Origin: Pseudoxanthomonas suwonensis 11-1
Lineage (GTDB): Bacteria; Pseudomonadota; Gammaproteobacteria; Xanthomonadales; Xanthomonadaceae
Direction: 5' to 3'
DNA length: 64,000 nucleotides
Assembly (NCBI RefSeq): GCF_000185965.1
Contig: NC_014924.1
Coordinates: forward strand, 2,976,001 to 3,040,000
The position numbers were made by a program, and so were the translations under genes. The notes beneath the pieces were generated by a model. The model did not search any database. It saw only the letters and a program-made list of their open reading frames with translations, and was not told the origin of the DNA. Shown in pieces: positions 37,118-47,372 of the stretch (the stretch's first letter is position 1; each line of letters begins with the position of its first letter).

Positions 37118-38410
37118 ATGAGCGCAGCCCGTCCCGATCGCCCGCACCTGGTCGTGATCGGAGGCGGCTTCGCCGGGCTCTGGGCCACCCGCGCGCTGGC
37201 CTGGTCGCCGCTGCGCATCACCCTCGTCGACCGCAGCAACCACCACCTGTTCCAGCCCCTGCTCTACCAGGTGGCGACGGCCGGGCTTTCCGCGCCGGAT
37301 ATCGCGGCCCCGCTGCGCCATATCCTGCGCCGGCAGCGCAACGTCGGGATCCGCCTGGGCGAAGTGGAGGCGATCGATCCGCAGGCGCGCACGGCCACGC
37401 TGGCCGACGGCAAGGCGTTGCATTACGACTACCTGCTGCTGGCCACCGGCGCGACCCATGCCTACTTCGGCAACGAACAATGGGCGCAGCACGCGCCCGG
37501 GCTGAAGTCGCTGGACGACGCGCTGGAACTGCGGCGCAAGCTGCTGCTGGCGTTCGAGCGCGCCGAGGCCTGCGACGATCCGGCCGAGCGCGCGGCCTGG
37601 CTGGAGTTCGCCATCGTCGGCGGCGGGCCGACCGGCGTGGAGCTGGCCGGCACCCTGGCCGAGATCGCGCGCCATACCCTGCGCGACCAGTTCCGCAACA
37701 TCAACCCGGCCACCGCGCGCGTGCGCCTGATCGAGGCCGGACCGCGTGTGCTCGCGTCCTTCCCCGAAGACCTGTCGGAGAAGGCTCGGCGCCAGCTGGA
37801 GAAACTGGGCGTGGAAGTCAGCACCGGCGTGCCGGTGACCGACATCAATGCCGGCGGCTACCGCCTTGGCGACACCTACGTGCATTCGCGCACCATCGTC
37901 TGGGCCGCCGGCGTTGCCGCCTCGCCGCTGGCGCGTTCGCTGGGCGTGCCGCTCGACCGCGCCGGGCGCGTGCCGGTCGAACCGGACCTGTCGGTGCCCG
38001 GGCATCCGGAAATCTTCGTCGGCGGCGACCTGGCCGCGGTGGAACAAGCCGACGGTTCGCCGGTGCCGGGCGTGGCGCCGGCGGCCAAGCAGATGGGCCG
38101 GCATGTCGCCCGCGCGATCCAGGCGCGGCTGCAGGGCGCGCCGGCGCGGCCGTTCCGCTACCGCGACTTCGGCAACCTGGCCACGATCGGGCGCATGGCC
38201 GCGGTGGTCGACATTCACGGCATCCGGCTCTCGGGCGTGCTGGCCTGGTGGTTCTGGCTGGCCGCGCACGTGTTCTTCCTGATCGGCTTCCGCAACCGCC
38301 TGGTGGTACTGCTCAACTGGGCCTGGGCCTACTGGAGCTACCAGCGCGCGGCGCGGATCATCCTGGGCCGCGAGCCCGGCAGCGCACGCGACGCGCCGCC
38401 ACCGCCATAG
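37118..38410 (+). CDS. ndh: type II NADH dehydrogenase (NDH-2), NAD(P)/FAD-dependent
   Basis: A 430-residue membrane-associated flavoprotein that passes electrons from NADH to quinone without pumping protons. The FAD-binding site is VVIGGGFAGLWATRAL (about 12-27), the NADH-binding site is AIVGGGPTGVELAG near 166-179, and the FAD-contact segment is VFVGGDLAAVEQ near 306. The C-terminal part has a hydrophobic stretch (LAWWFWLAAHVFFLIGFRN) and RLVVLLNWAWAYWSYQRAAR that anchors NDH-2 to the membrane. CTGGAG precedes the ATG at 37118. Downstream of a carboxylate transporter gene. Confidence 0.9.
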   Translation: MSAARPDRPHLVVIGGGFAGLWATRALAWSPLRITLVDRSNHHLFQPLLYQVATAGLSAPDIAAPLRHILRRQRNVGIRLGEVEAIDPQARTATLADGKALHYDYLLLATGATHAYFGNEQWAQHAPGLKSLDDALELRRKLLLAFERAEACDDPAERAAWLEFAIVGGGPTGVELAGTLAEIARHTLRDQFRNINPATARVRLIEAGPRVLASFPEDLSEKARRQLEKLGVEVSTGVPVTDINAGGYRLGDTYVHSRTIVWAAGVAASPLARSLGVPLDRAGRVPVEPDLSVPGHPEIFVGGDLAAVEQADGSPVPGVAPAAKQMGRHVARAIQARLQGAPARPFRYRDFGNLATIGRMAAVVDIHGIRLSGVLAWWFWLAAHVFFLIGFRNRLVVLLNWAWAYWSYQRAARIILGREPGSARDAPPPP

Positions 38411-38416
38411 CGATCC

Positions 38417-39040
38417 TCAGTTGCGGTCGTCCGGCAGGTGCGCGGCCGGGAGGTGCCAGCCGTGGCGGATCGCCATGTAGCGCAGGCCGAAGCAGACCAG
38501 CGCGCCAACCGCCATCGCCGGCGTGCGTGGCAGGTCGAACACGTCGGCCAGCGCGACCACGCCGCCACCAACCAGGGCCGCCACCGCGTACAGCTCGGCC
38601 TTGAGCACCACCGGGATGCGCGCCACCAGCACGTCGCGGGCCACGCCACCGCCGATGCCGCTGAGCATGCCCAGCAGGGTCGCGGCGAATGGCGAGAGTC
38701 CGTAGTCCAGCGCCTTGCTGGTACCCAGCACCGCGAACAGCGCCAGCCCGGCGCCGTCGAACACCTGCACCGGGTTGCGCATGCGCTCGATGGTCTCGTG
38801 GCGGTAGAAGGTCACCACGCCGGCGAGCATGGCCACGGCCAGGTAGCGCCAGTCGGCCAGCGCCGCCGGCGGCTGCGCGCCGATCAGCACGTCGCGCGCC
38901 AGGCCGCCGGATACCGCCGCCGCGCAGGACAGGACCAGCACCCCGAACACGTCCAGCCGGTAACGCACCGCGAGGGTGCCGCCGCTGAGGGCGAACACGA
39001 AGGTGCCGAGCAGGTCGAACAGCAGCAGGAGCAGGCTCAC
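38417..39040 (-). CDS. trimeric intracellular cation (TRIC) channel family protein
   Basis: A 207-residue, seven-TM protein (formerly UPF0126/YadS). The two structural repeats each carry the hallmark GGxxRD motif: SGGLARDVLIG near residue 45 and GGGVARDVLVAR near 131. These residues line the K+ pore and bind lipid in prokaryotic TRICs. It probably forms a monovalent-cation channel in the inner membrane. Convergent with ndh, 6 bases apart. Confidence 0.9.
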   Translation of the reverse strand: MSLLLLLFDLLGTFVFALSGGTLAVRYRLDVFGVLVLSCAAAVSGGLARDVLIGAQPPAALADWRYLAVAMLAGVVTFYRHETIERMRNPVQVFDGAGLALFAVLGTSKALDYGLSPFAATLLGMLSGIGGGVARDVLVARIPVVLKAELYAVAALVGGGVVALADVFDLPRTPAMAVGALVCFGLRYMAIRHGWHLPAAHLPDDRN

Positions 39041-39118
39041 GGCGCGTCAGGTCCAGGAGGTACGGGGCAAGCATCGCAGCGGGCTGCGGCGGTGTCATGC
39101 CGGGGCCACGGGCCGCAC

Positions 39119-39148
39119 AAACAAAACGGCCCGGGAAAACCCGGGCCG
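39119..39148 (-). terminator. Rho-independent terminator of rpoH
   Basis: On the minus strand: CGGCCCGGG, loop TTTT, CCCGGGCCG, followed by TTTTGTTTG. A perfect 9-base stem with a strong T-run, 25 bases after the rpoH stop codon. Confidence 0.9.
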
Positions 39149-39173
39149 TCCGTGACGCGCGCTGGTGGAGGCT

Positions 39174-40052
<879 letters not shown>

Positions 40053-40077
40053 GTCTGGCATCTTAGCAATCGGTGGG

Positions 40078-40105
40078 TTGGACTGCTAACGCCGGATTTG
40101 GTTCC
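40078..40105 (-). promoter_or_regulatory. sigma-E (RpoE)-like promoter of rpoH
   Basis: On the minus strand GGAACC (complement of 40100-40105), 16 bases, then GTCCAA (complement of 40078-40083). The RpoE consensus is GGAACTT, about 15-16 bases, GTCTAA. Transcription would start near 40071, giving a very short leader to the rpoH ATG. RpoE control of rpoH is established in E. coli. The match here is good but imperfect. Confidence 0.5.
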
Positions 40106-40265
40106 CCGGCATTGCGGTAGCGGAACGACCCCTGTTCAGGAAATCGCAAGGAAAACAGCAGCTTGGCACTTGCCCATCCGAGGCGCCTATTGTCGTTGTC
40201 GCGCAGGGGCCGCGACAGGCATGTGACCCTCGCGGCCGGCCACGGGTTCCCGGGCCGCCTGGAAC

Positions 40266-40979
40266 TTACTGGCCCGGCAGCGCCGGCAGGTCGAACACCA
40301 GCACTTCGGCGTCCTCGCCGGCCCCGATCAAGACCTCGGCCTCGTCCCGGTAGCGCAGGGCATCGCCCGCCCCAAGGCGCTGGCCATTGACCGTGGCCGC
40401 GCCGCGGACCAGGTGGACGTAGGCCAGCCGGCCCGGAGCCAGGGCCAGGCGGGCCTGCTCGGAACCGTCGAACAGGCCGGCATACAGCCGGGCGTCCTGG
40501 TGCATCTTCAGCGAGCCGTCGGCACCGTCGGGCGAAACCACCAGGCGCAGGCGACCGCGCTTTTCGGCCGGGTCGAAGCGCTTCTGCTCGTAGCCCGGGG
40601 TGATCCCGGTGCGCTCGGGCAGGATCCAGATCTGCAGGAAATGGGTGGCACGGTCCGGCTCCGGGTTGAACTCCGAGTGGGTCACGCCGGTGCCGGCGCT
40701 CATGCGCTGCACCTCGCCCGGCAGGATCCGCTCGACATTGCCCATCGAATCGCGGTGGGCAAGCGCGCCCTCCAGCACGTAGCTGATGATCTCCATGTCC
40801 TGGTGGCCGTGGGTGCCGAAGCCCTGGCCGCCGGCGACCCGGTCCTCGTTGATCACCCGCAGCGGACCCCAGTGCACGTGCTCCGGGTCGAAGTACCCGG
40901 CGAAGGAGAAGCTGTGCCATGAATCCAGCCAGCCGTGGTTGGCGTGGCCGCGCTCGGCGGCGGGTCGCTTGGTGATCAC
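40266..40979 (-). CDS. pirin family protein
   Basis: A 237-residue bicupin protein. The N-terminal cupin has the pirin metal-site sequence FGTHGHQDMEIISYVLEG (two His and Glu of the Fe site) and RMSAGTGVTHSEFNP; the C-terminal cupin is less conserved. Bacterial pirins may act as quercetin 2,3-dioxygenases or as redox-linked regulators; the role here is open. The GTG start at 40979 has GGAGG 7 bases upstream and overlaps the DoxX stop by four bases (GTGA), so the two are translationally coupled. Confidence 0.88.
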   Translation of the reverse strand: MITKRPAAERGHANHGWLDSWHSFSFAGYFDPEHVHWGPLRVINEDRVAGGQGFGTHGHQDMEIISYVLEGALAHRDSMGNVERILPGEVQRMSAGTGVTHSEFNPEPDRATHFLQIWILPERTGITPGYEQKRFDPAEKRGRLRLVVSPDGADGSLKMHQDARLYAGLFDGSEQARLALAPGRLAYVHLVRGAATVNGQRLGAGDALRYRDEAEVLIGAGEDAEVLVFDLPALPGQ

Positions 40980-41362
40980 AGGGCACCTCCGGGGGTCATG
41001 TGGGTGTCGTTCGACCTGTCGGCGCGGTCGCGCCGCCAGGCATCGAAGCTGAAATCGCCGGCGCCCTGCGCTGCCAGCAGCACCAGGCCACCGCCCAGCA
41101 GCAGGCTCCAGCCCAGCCAGAGCACCTGCTCTGGTCCGGCCATGTCCAGCAACGCAAGCGCGGGCACCAGGACCAGCGCGGCCAGCAGCAGGGCCGCCGT
41201 GCGCGACCAGGCGCCGGCCAGCAGGGCGGCCGACGCCAGCAGCTGCAGGGCCGGCATCAGCAGGGCCAGGCCCGACCCGCCAGCGGCCAGCCGCTCCCAG
41301 CCGTCGGCGGCAAGCACCAGCGACAGGGCGATGCGGGCAAGCAGGACATATAGATGGTGCAT
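40976..41362 (-). CDS. DoxX family membrane protein
   Basis: A 128-residue, four-TM protein of the DoxX-like family (start MHHLYVLLARIALSLVLAADGWERL). Members form small quinone/thiol-redox-associated membrane proteins, and DoxX-pirin pairs recur in proteobacteria. The stop overlaps the pirin GTG start. The C-terminal tail DFSFDAWRRDRADRS is charged. Start chosen at the ATG 41362; the frame is open upstream into sequence antisense to other genes. Confidence 0.8.
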   Translation of the reverse strand: MHHLYVLLARIALSLVLAADGWERLAAGGSGLALLMPALQLLASAALLAGAWSRTAALLLAALVLVPALALLDMAGPEQVLWLGWSLLLGGGLVLLAAQGAGDFSFDAWRRDRADRSNDTHMTPGGAL

Positions 41363-41451
41363 GGCGACCTCGTGGCGGAACCCAAGGCTGGGTTCCGATG
41401 GCCGACAGCATGATTGATAACGCCCGCGCAATAAACAGGCCGTCAGAACAC

Positions 41452-42192
41452 TTATCGTTCTATCTGTACAGCGTGTTCGGCCAGCATGGCCTCCACTTCC
41501 GCCCGCGGCGGCAACGACCAGTCCACCGGCGCCTGGCCGCGGCGGGCCAGGTACTCGTTGGCGGCAGTGAAGTGGCCGCAGCCGAAGAAGCCTCGATATG
41601 CGGACAGCGGCGAGGGGTGCGGCGCCTTCAGCACCCGGTGCCGGCGCGAGTCGATGATCCGGCCCTTGGCCTGGGCGTAGCTGCCCCAGAGCATGAACAC
41701 CAGGCCCTCGCGCTCGCGGGCCAGGGTCTCGATGGCGTGGTCGGTGAAGCCTTCCCAGCCCTTGCCCTGGTGGGCGCCGGCCTTGCCCTGCTCGACCGAC
41801 AGCACCGCGTTGAGCAGCAGCACCCCGCGCCGGGCCCAGGGCAGCAGGCAGCCATGGTCCGGCCGCGGCAGCCCCAGCTCGGTGCCGATCTCCTTGAAGA
41901 TGTTCTCCAGCGACGGCGGCACCGGCACCCCCGGCAGCACCGAGAAGCACAGGCCATGGGCCTGGCCGGGCCCGTGGTACGGGTCCTGGCCGAGGATCAC
42001 CACCTTGACCTGGTCGAACGGGGTGGCATCGAAGGCGGCGAACAGGCGCGGGCCCGGCGGATAGACCTGGGCCCCGGCGGCCTTGCGCTGGCGCAGGAAC
42101 GCCGACAGCTCGCGCATCTCCGGACGCAGCAGCCAGTCGCCGATGCGCGCCTTCCACGAAGGCTCGAGGCGGATGACGGGTTCCCCTGCCAT
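41452..42192 (-). CDS. ung: uracil-DNA glycosylase, family 1
   Basis: Removes uracil from DNA as the first step of base-excision repair. The 246-residue enzyme has the water-activating loop GQDPYHGPGQAHGLCFSV (Asp in QDPYH), LLLNAVLSVEQG, and the Leu-intercalation loop HPSPLSAYRGFFGC. It is full length. The ATG at 42192 is clear. It lies 34 bases downstream of the double-receiver regulator on the same strand. Confidence 0.96.
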   Translation of the reverse strand: MAGEPVIRLEPSWKARIGDWLLRPEMRELSAFLRQRKAAGAQVYPPGPRLFAAFDATPFDQVKVVILGQDPYHGPGQAHGLCFSVLPGVPVPPSLENIFKEIGTELGLPRPDHGCLLPWARRGVLLLNAVLSVEQGKAGAHQGKGWEGFTDHAIETLAREREGLVFMLWGSYAQAKGRIIDSRRHRVLKAPHPSPLSAYRGFFGCGHFTAANEYLARRGQAPVDWSLPPRAEVEAMLAEHAVQIER

Positions 42193-42226
42193 GCCCGGTT
42201 CCAGCGCCGCGGCCGCCAGGCGCGGC

Positions 42227-43051
42227 CTAGCGCTCCTCCAGCCGCGCCAGGCGCAGCTGGAACAGCACCTTGGTGACCAGCAGGCGCTCCTCGATCGGCT
42301 TCTGCACCAGGTCGTTGGCGCCGGCGCGCAGCAGCCCGGACTGGTTGTGGCGGTTGGCGTCGCCGGTCATCACCAGCACCGGCAGGCGGCGCTTGCCGTA
42401 GTCGAAGTCGATGCGGATGCGCTCGACCACGTCGCGGCCGCTCAGCTCGCCCTTGAGGGTGACGTCGGTCAGGACCAGGTCGATGCGCGGCACCCGGCCC
42501 AGCGACTCGGCGGTCAGCAGCGCGAACGCCTCCTCGGCGGTGAGCACGTGCACCACTTCCAGCTGCTGGCGCTCGAGCATGCGCTTGGTGGCCTCGGCCA
42601 CCACCCGGCTGTCCTCGATGTAGAGAACGCGCGCGCCGGGGATCGGCTGCGGCTGCACGTAGCCGCTGATGAACTCGGCCAGCGCCTCGTGCCCCAGCGA
42701 CTTGTCGAAGTAGTCGGTGACGTATTCGGTGAAGCGGCGCTCGACCAGGTGCTGCTGGGCGTCGCCGGAGACCACGATGATCGGCACGTAGGCCTGGGCC
42801 GCGGCGCGCACGCTGCGTGCCAGCTCCATGCCGTCGCCGTCGGGCAGCGAAAGCGCGGTGGTGACCAGGTTGACCGGTCCGTCCTCCAGCGCCTGGCGTG
42901 CCTCCTCGATGCTGGAGCAGCCCACGACCTCCACGCCCGGCAGGTCGCGCACCAGGACATCGGCGATCAGTTTGCGGACCAGCTTGGATCCATCGGCGAC
43001 CATCACCCTGGGGTTGTCGCTGATCAGGTACTTCAGGTCGTGCGAGGCCAT
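42227..43051 (-). CDS. two-receiver response regulator, first receiver degenerate
   Basis: A 274-residue stand-alone protein with two CheY-like receiver domains and no DNA-binding or enzymatic output domain. Domain 2 (about 140-274) is complete: acidic pair in LYIEDSRVV, phospho-acceptor Asp in LVLTDVTLKG, and Lys in LVQKPIEE. Domain 1 (about 14-130) keeps VADGS and the Lys in DYFDKS but has NLVTTALSLPDGDG where the phospho-Asp should be (Thr64-Thr65-Ala66). It probably cannot be phosphorylated. Its ATG shares one base with the ftsX stop (TGATG), suggesting coupling. Partner kinase unknown. Confidence 0.88.
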   Translation of the reverse strand: MASHDLKYLISDNPRVMVADGSKLVRKLIADVLVRDLPGVEVVGCSSIEEARQALEDGPVNLVTTALSLPDGDGMELARSVRAAAQAYVPIIVVSGDAQQHLVERRFTEYVTDYFDKSLGHEALAEFISGYVQPQPIPGARVLYIEDSRVVAEATKRMLERQQLEVVHVLTAEEAFALLTAESLGRVPRIDLVLTDVTLKGELSGRDVVERIRIDFDYGKRRLPVLVMTGDANRHNQSGLLRAGANDLVQKPIEERLLVTKVLFQLRLARLEER

Positions 43052-44001
43052 CAGGTCTCCGTGGGACGGGTCTGGCGCAGGAAATGACCGGTGACCGCCC
43101 AGGCCCCCAGCCACCCCATGAGAACGGTGCCCACCAATACCATCGACGAGTGCAGGGCATCCAGTCCCTTCAAGGCGAAGTGGCTGCCATAGCTCTCGCT
43201 GAGCGCGGCCAGCGGCCCGCCCAGGGCGGCACCGGCGCCGCCGATCAGCGCCAGCGCGACCACGCCGGCACCGAGGCCGTACCAGGCACCGAGGTAGAGG
43301 AACGGACGGCGGATGAACCCATCGCTGGCGCCGAGCAGCTGCAGCACGCCGATCTCCTCGCGCCGCGACTGGATGTCCAGGCGCACGGTGTTGCCCACCA
43401 CCAGCAGCGCGCCCAGGCCCAGCAGCACCGACAGCACCTGGACCACGCGCTGGCCGAAGCGCAGCCAGGCATCCAGGCGCTGGCGCCAGAGCGCGTCGTG
43501 CTGGACCAGGTCGGCCTGCGGCATCGCCTCGAGCTCGGTCGCCAGGCGCGACTCGTCGCCCTGGCCGGTGGGAGTCACCACCAGCAGGGTCGGCAGCGGG
43601 TTGTCGCCGAGCGCGTCGATCGCCTCGCCCAGCCCGGCCTCGCGCAGCTCGGCCAGGCCCTGCTCCGGCGCGCGCACATCGACCGAGGCCACGTCGGCGC
43701 GGGCGCGCAGCTTCTCCGCGACCAGGGCCGCGGCCGGCGGGGCCACGTCCTGCCTGAGGAACAGGTTGATCTCGCGCGACTGCTGCACGCTGCCGGCGAA
43801 GTGGCGCAGGTTGTCCATCACGATCGACAGGCCCAGCGGCAGTGCCAGGGCCATGCCCATCACCGCGATGGTCAGCAGGGTCGCCCACGGCTTGCCCGCG
43901 GCGCGGCCGGCGCTGAAGGCCAGGCTGTGCAGGTGCTGGTCGAACCACACGCGCAGGCGCGAGGGCGCGGAGGGGGCGGTCGCCTTCTTCGCGGTACTCA
44001 T
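43051..44001 (-). CDS. ftsX: cell division protein FtsX
   Basis: Membrane subunit of the FtsEX complex, which relays the divisome state to peptidoglycan hydrolases through its extracellular loop. The 316-residue protein has an N-terminal cytosolic part, TM1 (about 39-60), a periplasmic domain of about 100 residues (REINLFLRQDVAPP onward) and three C-terminal TMs. LDIQSRREEIGVLQLLGASDGFIRRPF lies between TM2 and TM3 and is the FtsX/MacB coupling signature. It overlaps ftsE by four bases (ATGA). Confidence 0.94.
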   Translation of the reverse strand: MSTAKKATAPSAPSRLRVWFDQHLHSLAFSAGRAAGKPWATLLTIAVMGMALALPLGLSIVMDNLRHFAGSVQQSREINLFLRQDVAPPAAALVAEKLRARADVASVDVRAPEQGLAELREAGLGEAIDALGDNPLPTLLVVTPTGQGDESRLATELEAMPQADLVQHDALWRQRLDAWLRFGQRVVQVLSVLLGLGALLVVGNTVRLDIQSRREEIGVLQLLGASDGFIRRPFLYLGAWYGLGAGVVALALIGGAGAALGGPLAALSESYGSHFALKGLDALHSSMVLVGTVLMGWLGAWAVTGHFLRQTRPTET

Positions 44002-44684
44002 TCGGCCAGGTCCTGCGGGGAGATGTCGTCGACCAGGCGGCCGTGGTCCAGCACCAGCACGCGCTTGCGCATGCGCTTGAGCAGGGCCAGGTCGTGGCTG
44101 ACCACCAGCACGCTGGTGCCGCGCTCGGGCAGGCCGGCGAACAGCTCCATGATCTCGGCGGCCAGGGTCGGGTCGAGGTTGCCGGTCGGTTCGTCGGCCA
44201 CCAGCAGCGGCGGCTCGGCGATGATCGCCCGGGCGATGCCGACGCGCTGCTGCTCGCCGGCCGACAGCTGGGTCGGCAGCGCCTTCTCGCGGTGGCCCAG
44301 GCCCATGCGCTCGAGCACCGAGCGCACCCGCTTGCCGATCTCGGCGCGGCGGGTGCCGCGCAGGATCAGCGGCAGGGCCACGTTCTCGCCCACGGTGCGG
44401 TCGGTCAGCAGGCGATGGTCCTGGTAGACCACGCCGACCTGGCGCCGGTGCAGGGCGACCTTGCCGCCGCGCACGCGCTGCAGGTTGCGCTCGCCCAGCA
44501 GGACCGCGCCGCGGCTGGGCCGCTCGGACAGGTGGATGAGCTTGAGCAGGGTGCTCTTGCCGGCGCCGGAATGGCCGGTGACGAACAGCATCTCGCCTTC
44601 GTCCACGGCGAAGCTGACGTCGACCAGTGCCTGGTGCCCCCCCGGGTACTGCTTGCTGACGTTTTCGAATCGCAGGACGGTCAT
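43998..44684 (-). CDS. ftsE: cell division ATP-binding protein FtsE
   Basis: ATPase of the FtsEX complex, at the inner face of the septal membrane. The 228-residue ABC protein shows Walker A GHSGAGKSTLLKL near 37, Q-loop VYQDHRLL, signature LSAGEQQRVGIARAI, Walker B PLLVADEPTGNLD and the H-loop VVSHDL. The start ATG at 44684 is conventional. First gene of ftsE-ftsX-regulator, each linked by overlap. Confidence 0.95.
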   Translation of the reverse strand: MTVLRFENVSKQYPGGHQALVDVSFAVDEGEMLFVTGHSGAGKSTLLKLIHLSERPSRGAVLLGERNLQRVRGGKVALHRRQVGVVYQDHRLLTDRTVGENVALPLILRGTRRAEIGKRVRSVLERMGLGHREKALPTQLSAGEQQRVGIARAIIAEPPLLVADEPTGNLDPTLAAEIMELFAGLPERGTSVLVVSHDLALLKRMRKRVLVLDHGRLVDDISPQDLAE

Positions 44685-44834
44685 GCCGCGATTATGCGGG
44701 GGCGCGCACGGCGAAGCGACCGTGGCGGCGACGGCCGCAGGAATCGTCGCTCCAGATGCACGTATCCCCGGACGTGGCGGCCACGACCGGGGATACGGGG
44801 GCAACGCGATTGGCGCCCTTGCGGGCGCGCGGGG

Positions 44835-46571
44835 TCAGCCGCCGACCAGCGAACGCAGCTTGCGGCCGATGCGGCCCAGCAGCGACTCGCGCTTGCCGGC
44901 GTCCCTGGGCTGCGCCTGGGCGCCGCCTCGGTTGGACGGAGCCGACTGGCGGATCGCCGGCACGGCCGACGGATTGGCCTGGTCGGCGGCGGCCGGCGCG
45001 GCGGCGCCATCGACCGGCTTGCCCTTGCGGCGGCGGCGACGCTTGCGCGGGCCGCGCTCGCCCTCGGCAGCCGGCGCGGACCCGGCGGCCGGAGCCTGCG
45101 CGGCGCGCGGGGCCTCGGCCACGGCGGCGGCCGGAGCGACGGCCTGGGCCTCGCCAGCGGCGGTGGGGGCAGCGCCCTCGCCCTGCGGCTTGCGGCGCGG
45201 ACGGCGCTCGCCTTCGCGACGCTCGCCGCTACGGCCACCACCACTGCCGGAGCCGCTGCGGCCGCCACGCGAACGGCCGCCACCGCGGCGTTCCTCGTCG
45301 GCGGCGCGCTGCTCGCGGGCCTCGCGGAAGATCTGGCCGATACTCTCGTCCTCGCCCTCGTCGCCTTCGGCGCGCACCCGCTCCGGGCGCGGCAGCGGGG
45401 TCAGCAGCTCGGCGGTGACCGGCTCGGAGGGAATCTTCTGCTCGATGTAGGCCTCGATGTCCGGCAGGCTCATCGCGTAGCGCTCGCAGGCGAAGCTGAT
45501 CGCATCGCCCTCCTCGCCCAGGCGCGCGGTGCGGCCGATGCGGTGGACGTAGTCCTCGGCGTCGAACGGCAGGTCGTAGTTGTAGACGTACTTGATGCCG
45601 TCGATGTGCAGGCCGCGGGCGGCCACGTCGGTGGCGACCAGGATCTCCAGCTGGCCCTTCTGGAAGCGGTTGAGCAGGGTCTCGCGCTTCTTCTGCGGCA
45701 CGTCGCCGGAGAGCACGCCGACCCGGTAGCCGGCCTTCTCCAGCGCGCGGGCCACGCGCTCGACGAACACCTTGGTGTTGACGAACACCATGGTGCGGGC
45801 GCCCTCGCTGCGCGACAGCAGGCCCAGCAGCAGCGGCAGCTTCTCCTCGTCGGAGGGGTAGTACAGGCGCTGGCGCACGCGCGCGGCGGTGATGGTCTCG
45901 GTCTCGACCACCAGCTTCTCCGGCTCGTTCATGTGCTCGTAGGCCAGCTCCAGCACGCGGTGGCTGAGGGTGGCCGAGAACAGCAGGGTCTGGCGCTCGG
46001 TGCGCACCGGCATGCGCCGCAGCAGGAAGCGGATGTCCTTGATGAAGCCGAGGTCGAACATGCGGTCGGCCTCGTCCAGCACGCACATCTCGCAGGCGTG
46101 CAGCGAGACCACCTTGTGCTGCTTGACGTAGTCGATCAGGCGGCCGGGGGTGGCGATGATCACGTCCACGCCCTGCTGCAGCAGCTCGCGCTGCTTGTCG
46201 TAGTCCACGCCGCCGTAGACCAGTGCGAAGCGCAGCCCCAGCTGGGAACCGAACTTGACCGCGTCCTTGTGGATCTGGATCGCCAGCTCTCGGGTCGGGG
46301 CCAGGATCAGGGCGCGCGGGTCTTCCGGCTTGCGCTCGGCCAGCGCCGGGCGGGTCAGCAGGCGGTTCATCACCGCGACCAGGAAGGCCAGGGTCTTGCC
46401 GGTGCCGGTCTGGGCCTGGCCGGCGACGTCGCCGCCGCGGAGGGCCACCGGCAGGGTCAACGCCTGGATGGGGGTGCAACGGGTAAAGCCCGCCGACTCG
46501 AGCCCGGCCAACAGCTCCGGGTGCAGGTCGAAGGAGGAAAAAGTCACATCGGTCAGCGGCTTGTCGCTCAT
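44835..46571 (-). CDS. rhlB: ATP-dependent RNA helicase RhlB (DEAD-box)
   Basis: DEAD-box helicase, in many gammaproteobacteria part of the RNA degradosome. The 578-residue protein begins [20 protein letters not shown]. It has the Q motif (TPIQALTLP), motif I AQTGTGKT, Ia [43 protein letters not shown] and [12 protein letters not shown]. The core ends near residue 400. The C-terminal 150-170 residues are low-complexity, Arg/Gly/Ser- and Ala/Pro-rich with basic clusters ([16 protein letters not shown]), longer than the E. coli tail and probably disordered RNA/partner-binding. ATG 46571 was preferred over 46574. It diverges from trxA. Confidence 0.95.
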   Translation of the reverse strand: MSDKPLTDVTFSSFDLHPELLAGLESAGFTRCTPIQALTLPVALRGGDVAGQAQTGTGKTLAFLVAVMNRLLTRPALAERKPEDPRALILAPTRELAIQIHKDAVKFGSQLGLRFALVYGGVDYDKQRELLQQGVDVIIATPGRLIDYVKQHKVVSLHACEMCVLDEADRMFDLGFIKDIRFLLRRMPVRTERQTLLFSATLSHRVLELAYEHMNEPEKLVVETETITAARVRQRLYYPSDEEKLPLLLGLLSRSEGARTMVFVNTKVFVERVARALEKAGYRVGVLSGDVPQKKRETLLNRFQKGQLEILVATDVAARGLHIDGIKYVYNYDLPFDAEDYVHRIGRTARLGEEGDAISFACERYAMSLPDIEAYIEQKIPSEPVTAELLTPLPRPERVRAEGDEGEDESIGQIFREAREQRAADEERRGGGRSRGGRSGSGSGGGRSGERREGERRPRRKPQGEGAAPTAAGEAQAVAPAAAVAEAPRAAQAPAAGSAPAAEGERGPRKRRRRRKGKPVDGAAAPAAADQANPSAVPAIRQSAPSNRGGAQAQPRDAGKRESLLGRIGRKLRSLVGG

Positions 46572-46789
46572 CATCCAGTCTTCATGTGGCCTGTCCCAGC
46601 GTGTCCGGGCAGGCGGCCTTTGGCGGCCTTGCAAATACGTTCCCGGCCGCCGCACACTGCGCCGGCGCCGGGCCGCGCGGCAGTCGGTGGGACGGTGTAA
46701 CCCACTTGACATCTCCGCGGAACGCCCCAGTTTACCCTAAGCTGCCCCCTGCCCCGTGGAGGGCGGTTCGCAAACCCGCGGAGACACAA

Positions 46790-47122
46790 GTGAACGACAA
46801 GGTGATGCATATCGGCGATGCCGATTTCGACAGCGCCGTGCTGCAATCCCAGGAACCGGTGCTGGTGGACTTCTGGGCCGAGTGGTGCGGCCCCTGCAAG
46901 ATGATCTCGCCGATCATCGACGAGCTGGCCGACGCCTACGACGGCAAGGTCAAGGTGGCCAAGGTCAACATCGACCAGAACCGTGCCACGGCGATCAAGT
47001 ACCACGTGCGCTCGATCCCGATGCTGCTCCTGTTCAAGGACGGCCAGGTCCAGGCGACCCAGGTCGGTGCCGTCGGCAAGGGCCAGCTGACCCAGATGAT
47101 CGACAAGACCCTGGCGGCCTGA
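46790..47122 (+). CDS. trxA: thioredoxin 1
   Basis: Cytosolic dithiol reductase. The 110-residue protein has the active site WCGPCK with Cys33 and Cys36, the cis-Pro in [12 protein letters not shown], and the buried Asp (LVDFWAEW). The GTG at 46790 is the start; GGAG lies 7 bases before it, and the resulting N-terminus ([13 protein letters not shown]) is typical. An alternative ATG at 46805 would lose five residues. The order rhlB-trxA-rho is conserved in gammaproteobacteria. Probably the first gene ahead of rho. Confidence 0.95.
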   Translation: MNDKVMHIGDADFDSAVLQSQEPVLVDFWAEWCGPCKMISPIIDELADAYDGKVKVAKVNIDQNRATAIKYHVRSIPMLLLFKDGQVQATQVGAVGKGQLTQMIDKTLAA

Positions 47123-47372
47123 GGCCGCCCGCCGGGCAGGCCCAGCAGCCTGCCTGGCCCCGGGGCCTGAACGTGGCCCCACCAGTCCCTGGCGGCGCTT
47201 GCCGCCGCCGGGACGCTGGTGCTAGTGTCGGCGGGTCCGGTCGTCCTGCGCGACCGCCGTACCGCCGCAAAGCGAGATGGCCCCCGAGGGCCCACGACGC
47301 CGGCGCACCCCACCCAATCGAGTCATCCGCCCGCTTCCGGGCGCTCGCATCTGCCAGCGAGGAATTCCAGTC
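47123..47372 (+). other. 250-base leader between trxA and rho
   Basis: No gene is seen. The stretch contains a hairpin GGCAGGC-CCAGCA-GCCTGCC at 47135-47154 without a T-run and the palindrome GGCCCCGGGGCC at 47156-47167. In E. coli the rho leader mediates Rho-dependent autoregulation; this C-rich leader could act the same way, but no specific rut site can be assigned by eye. Confidence 0.4.
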
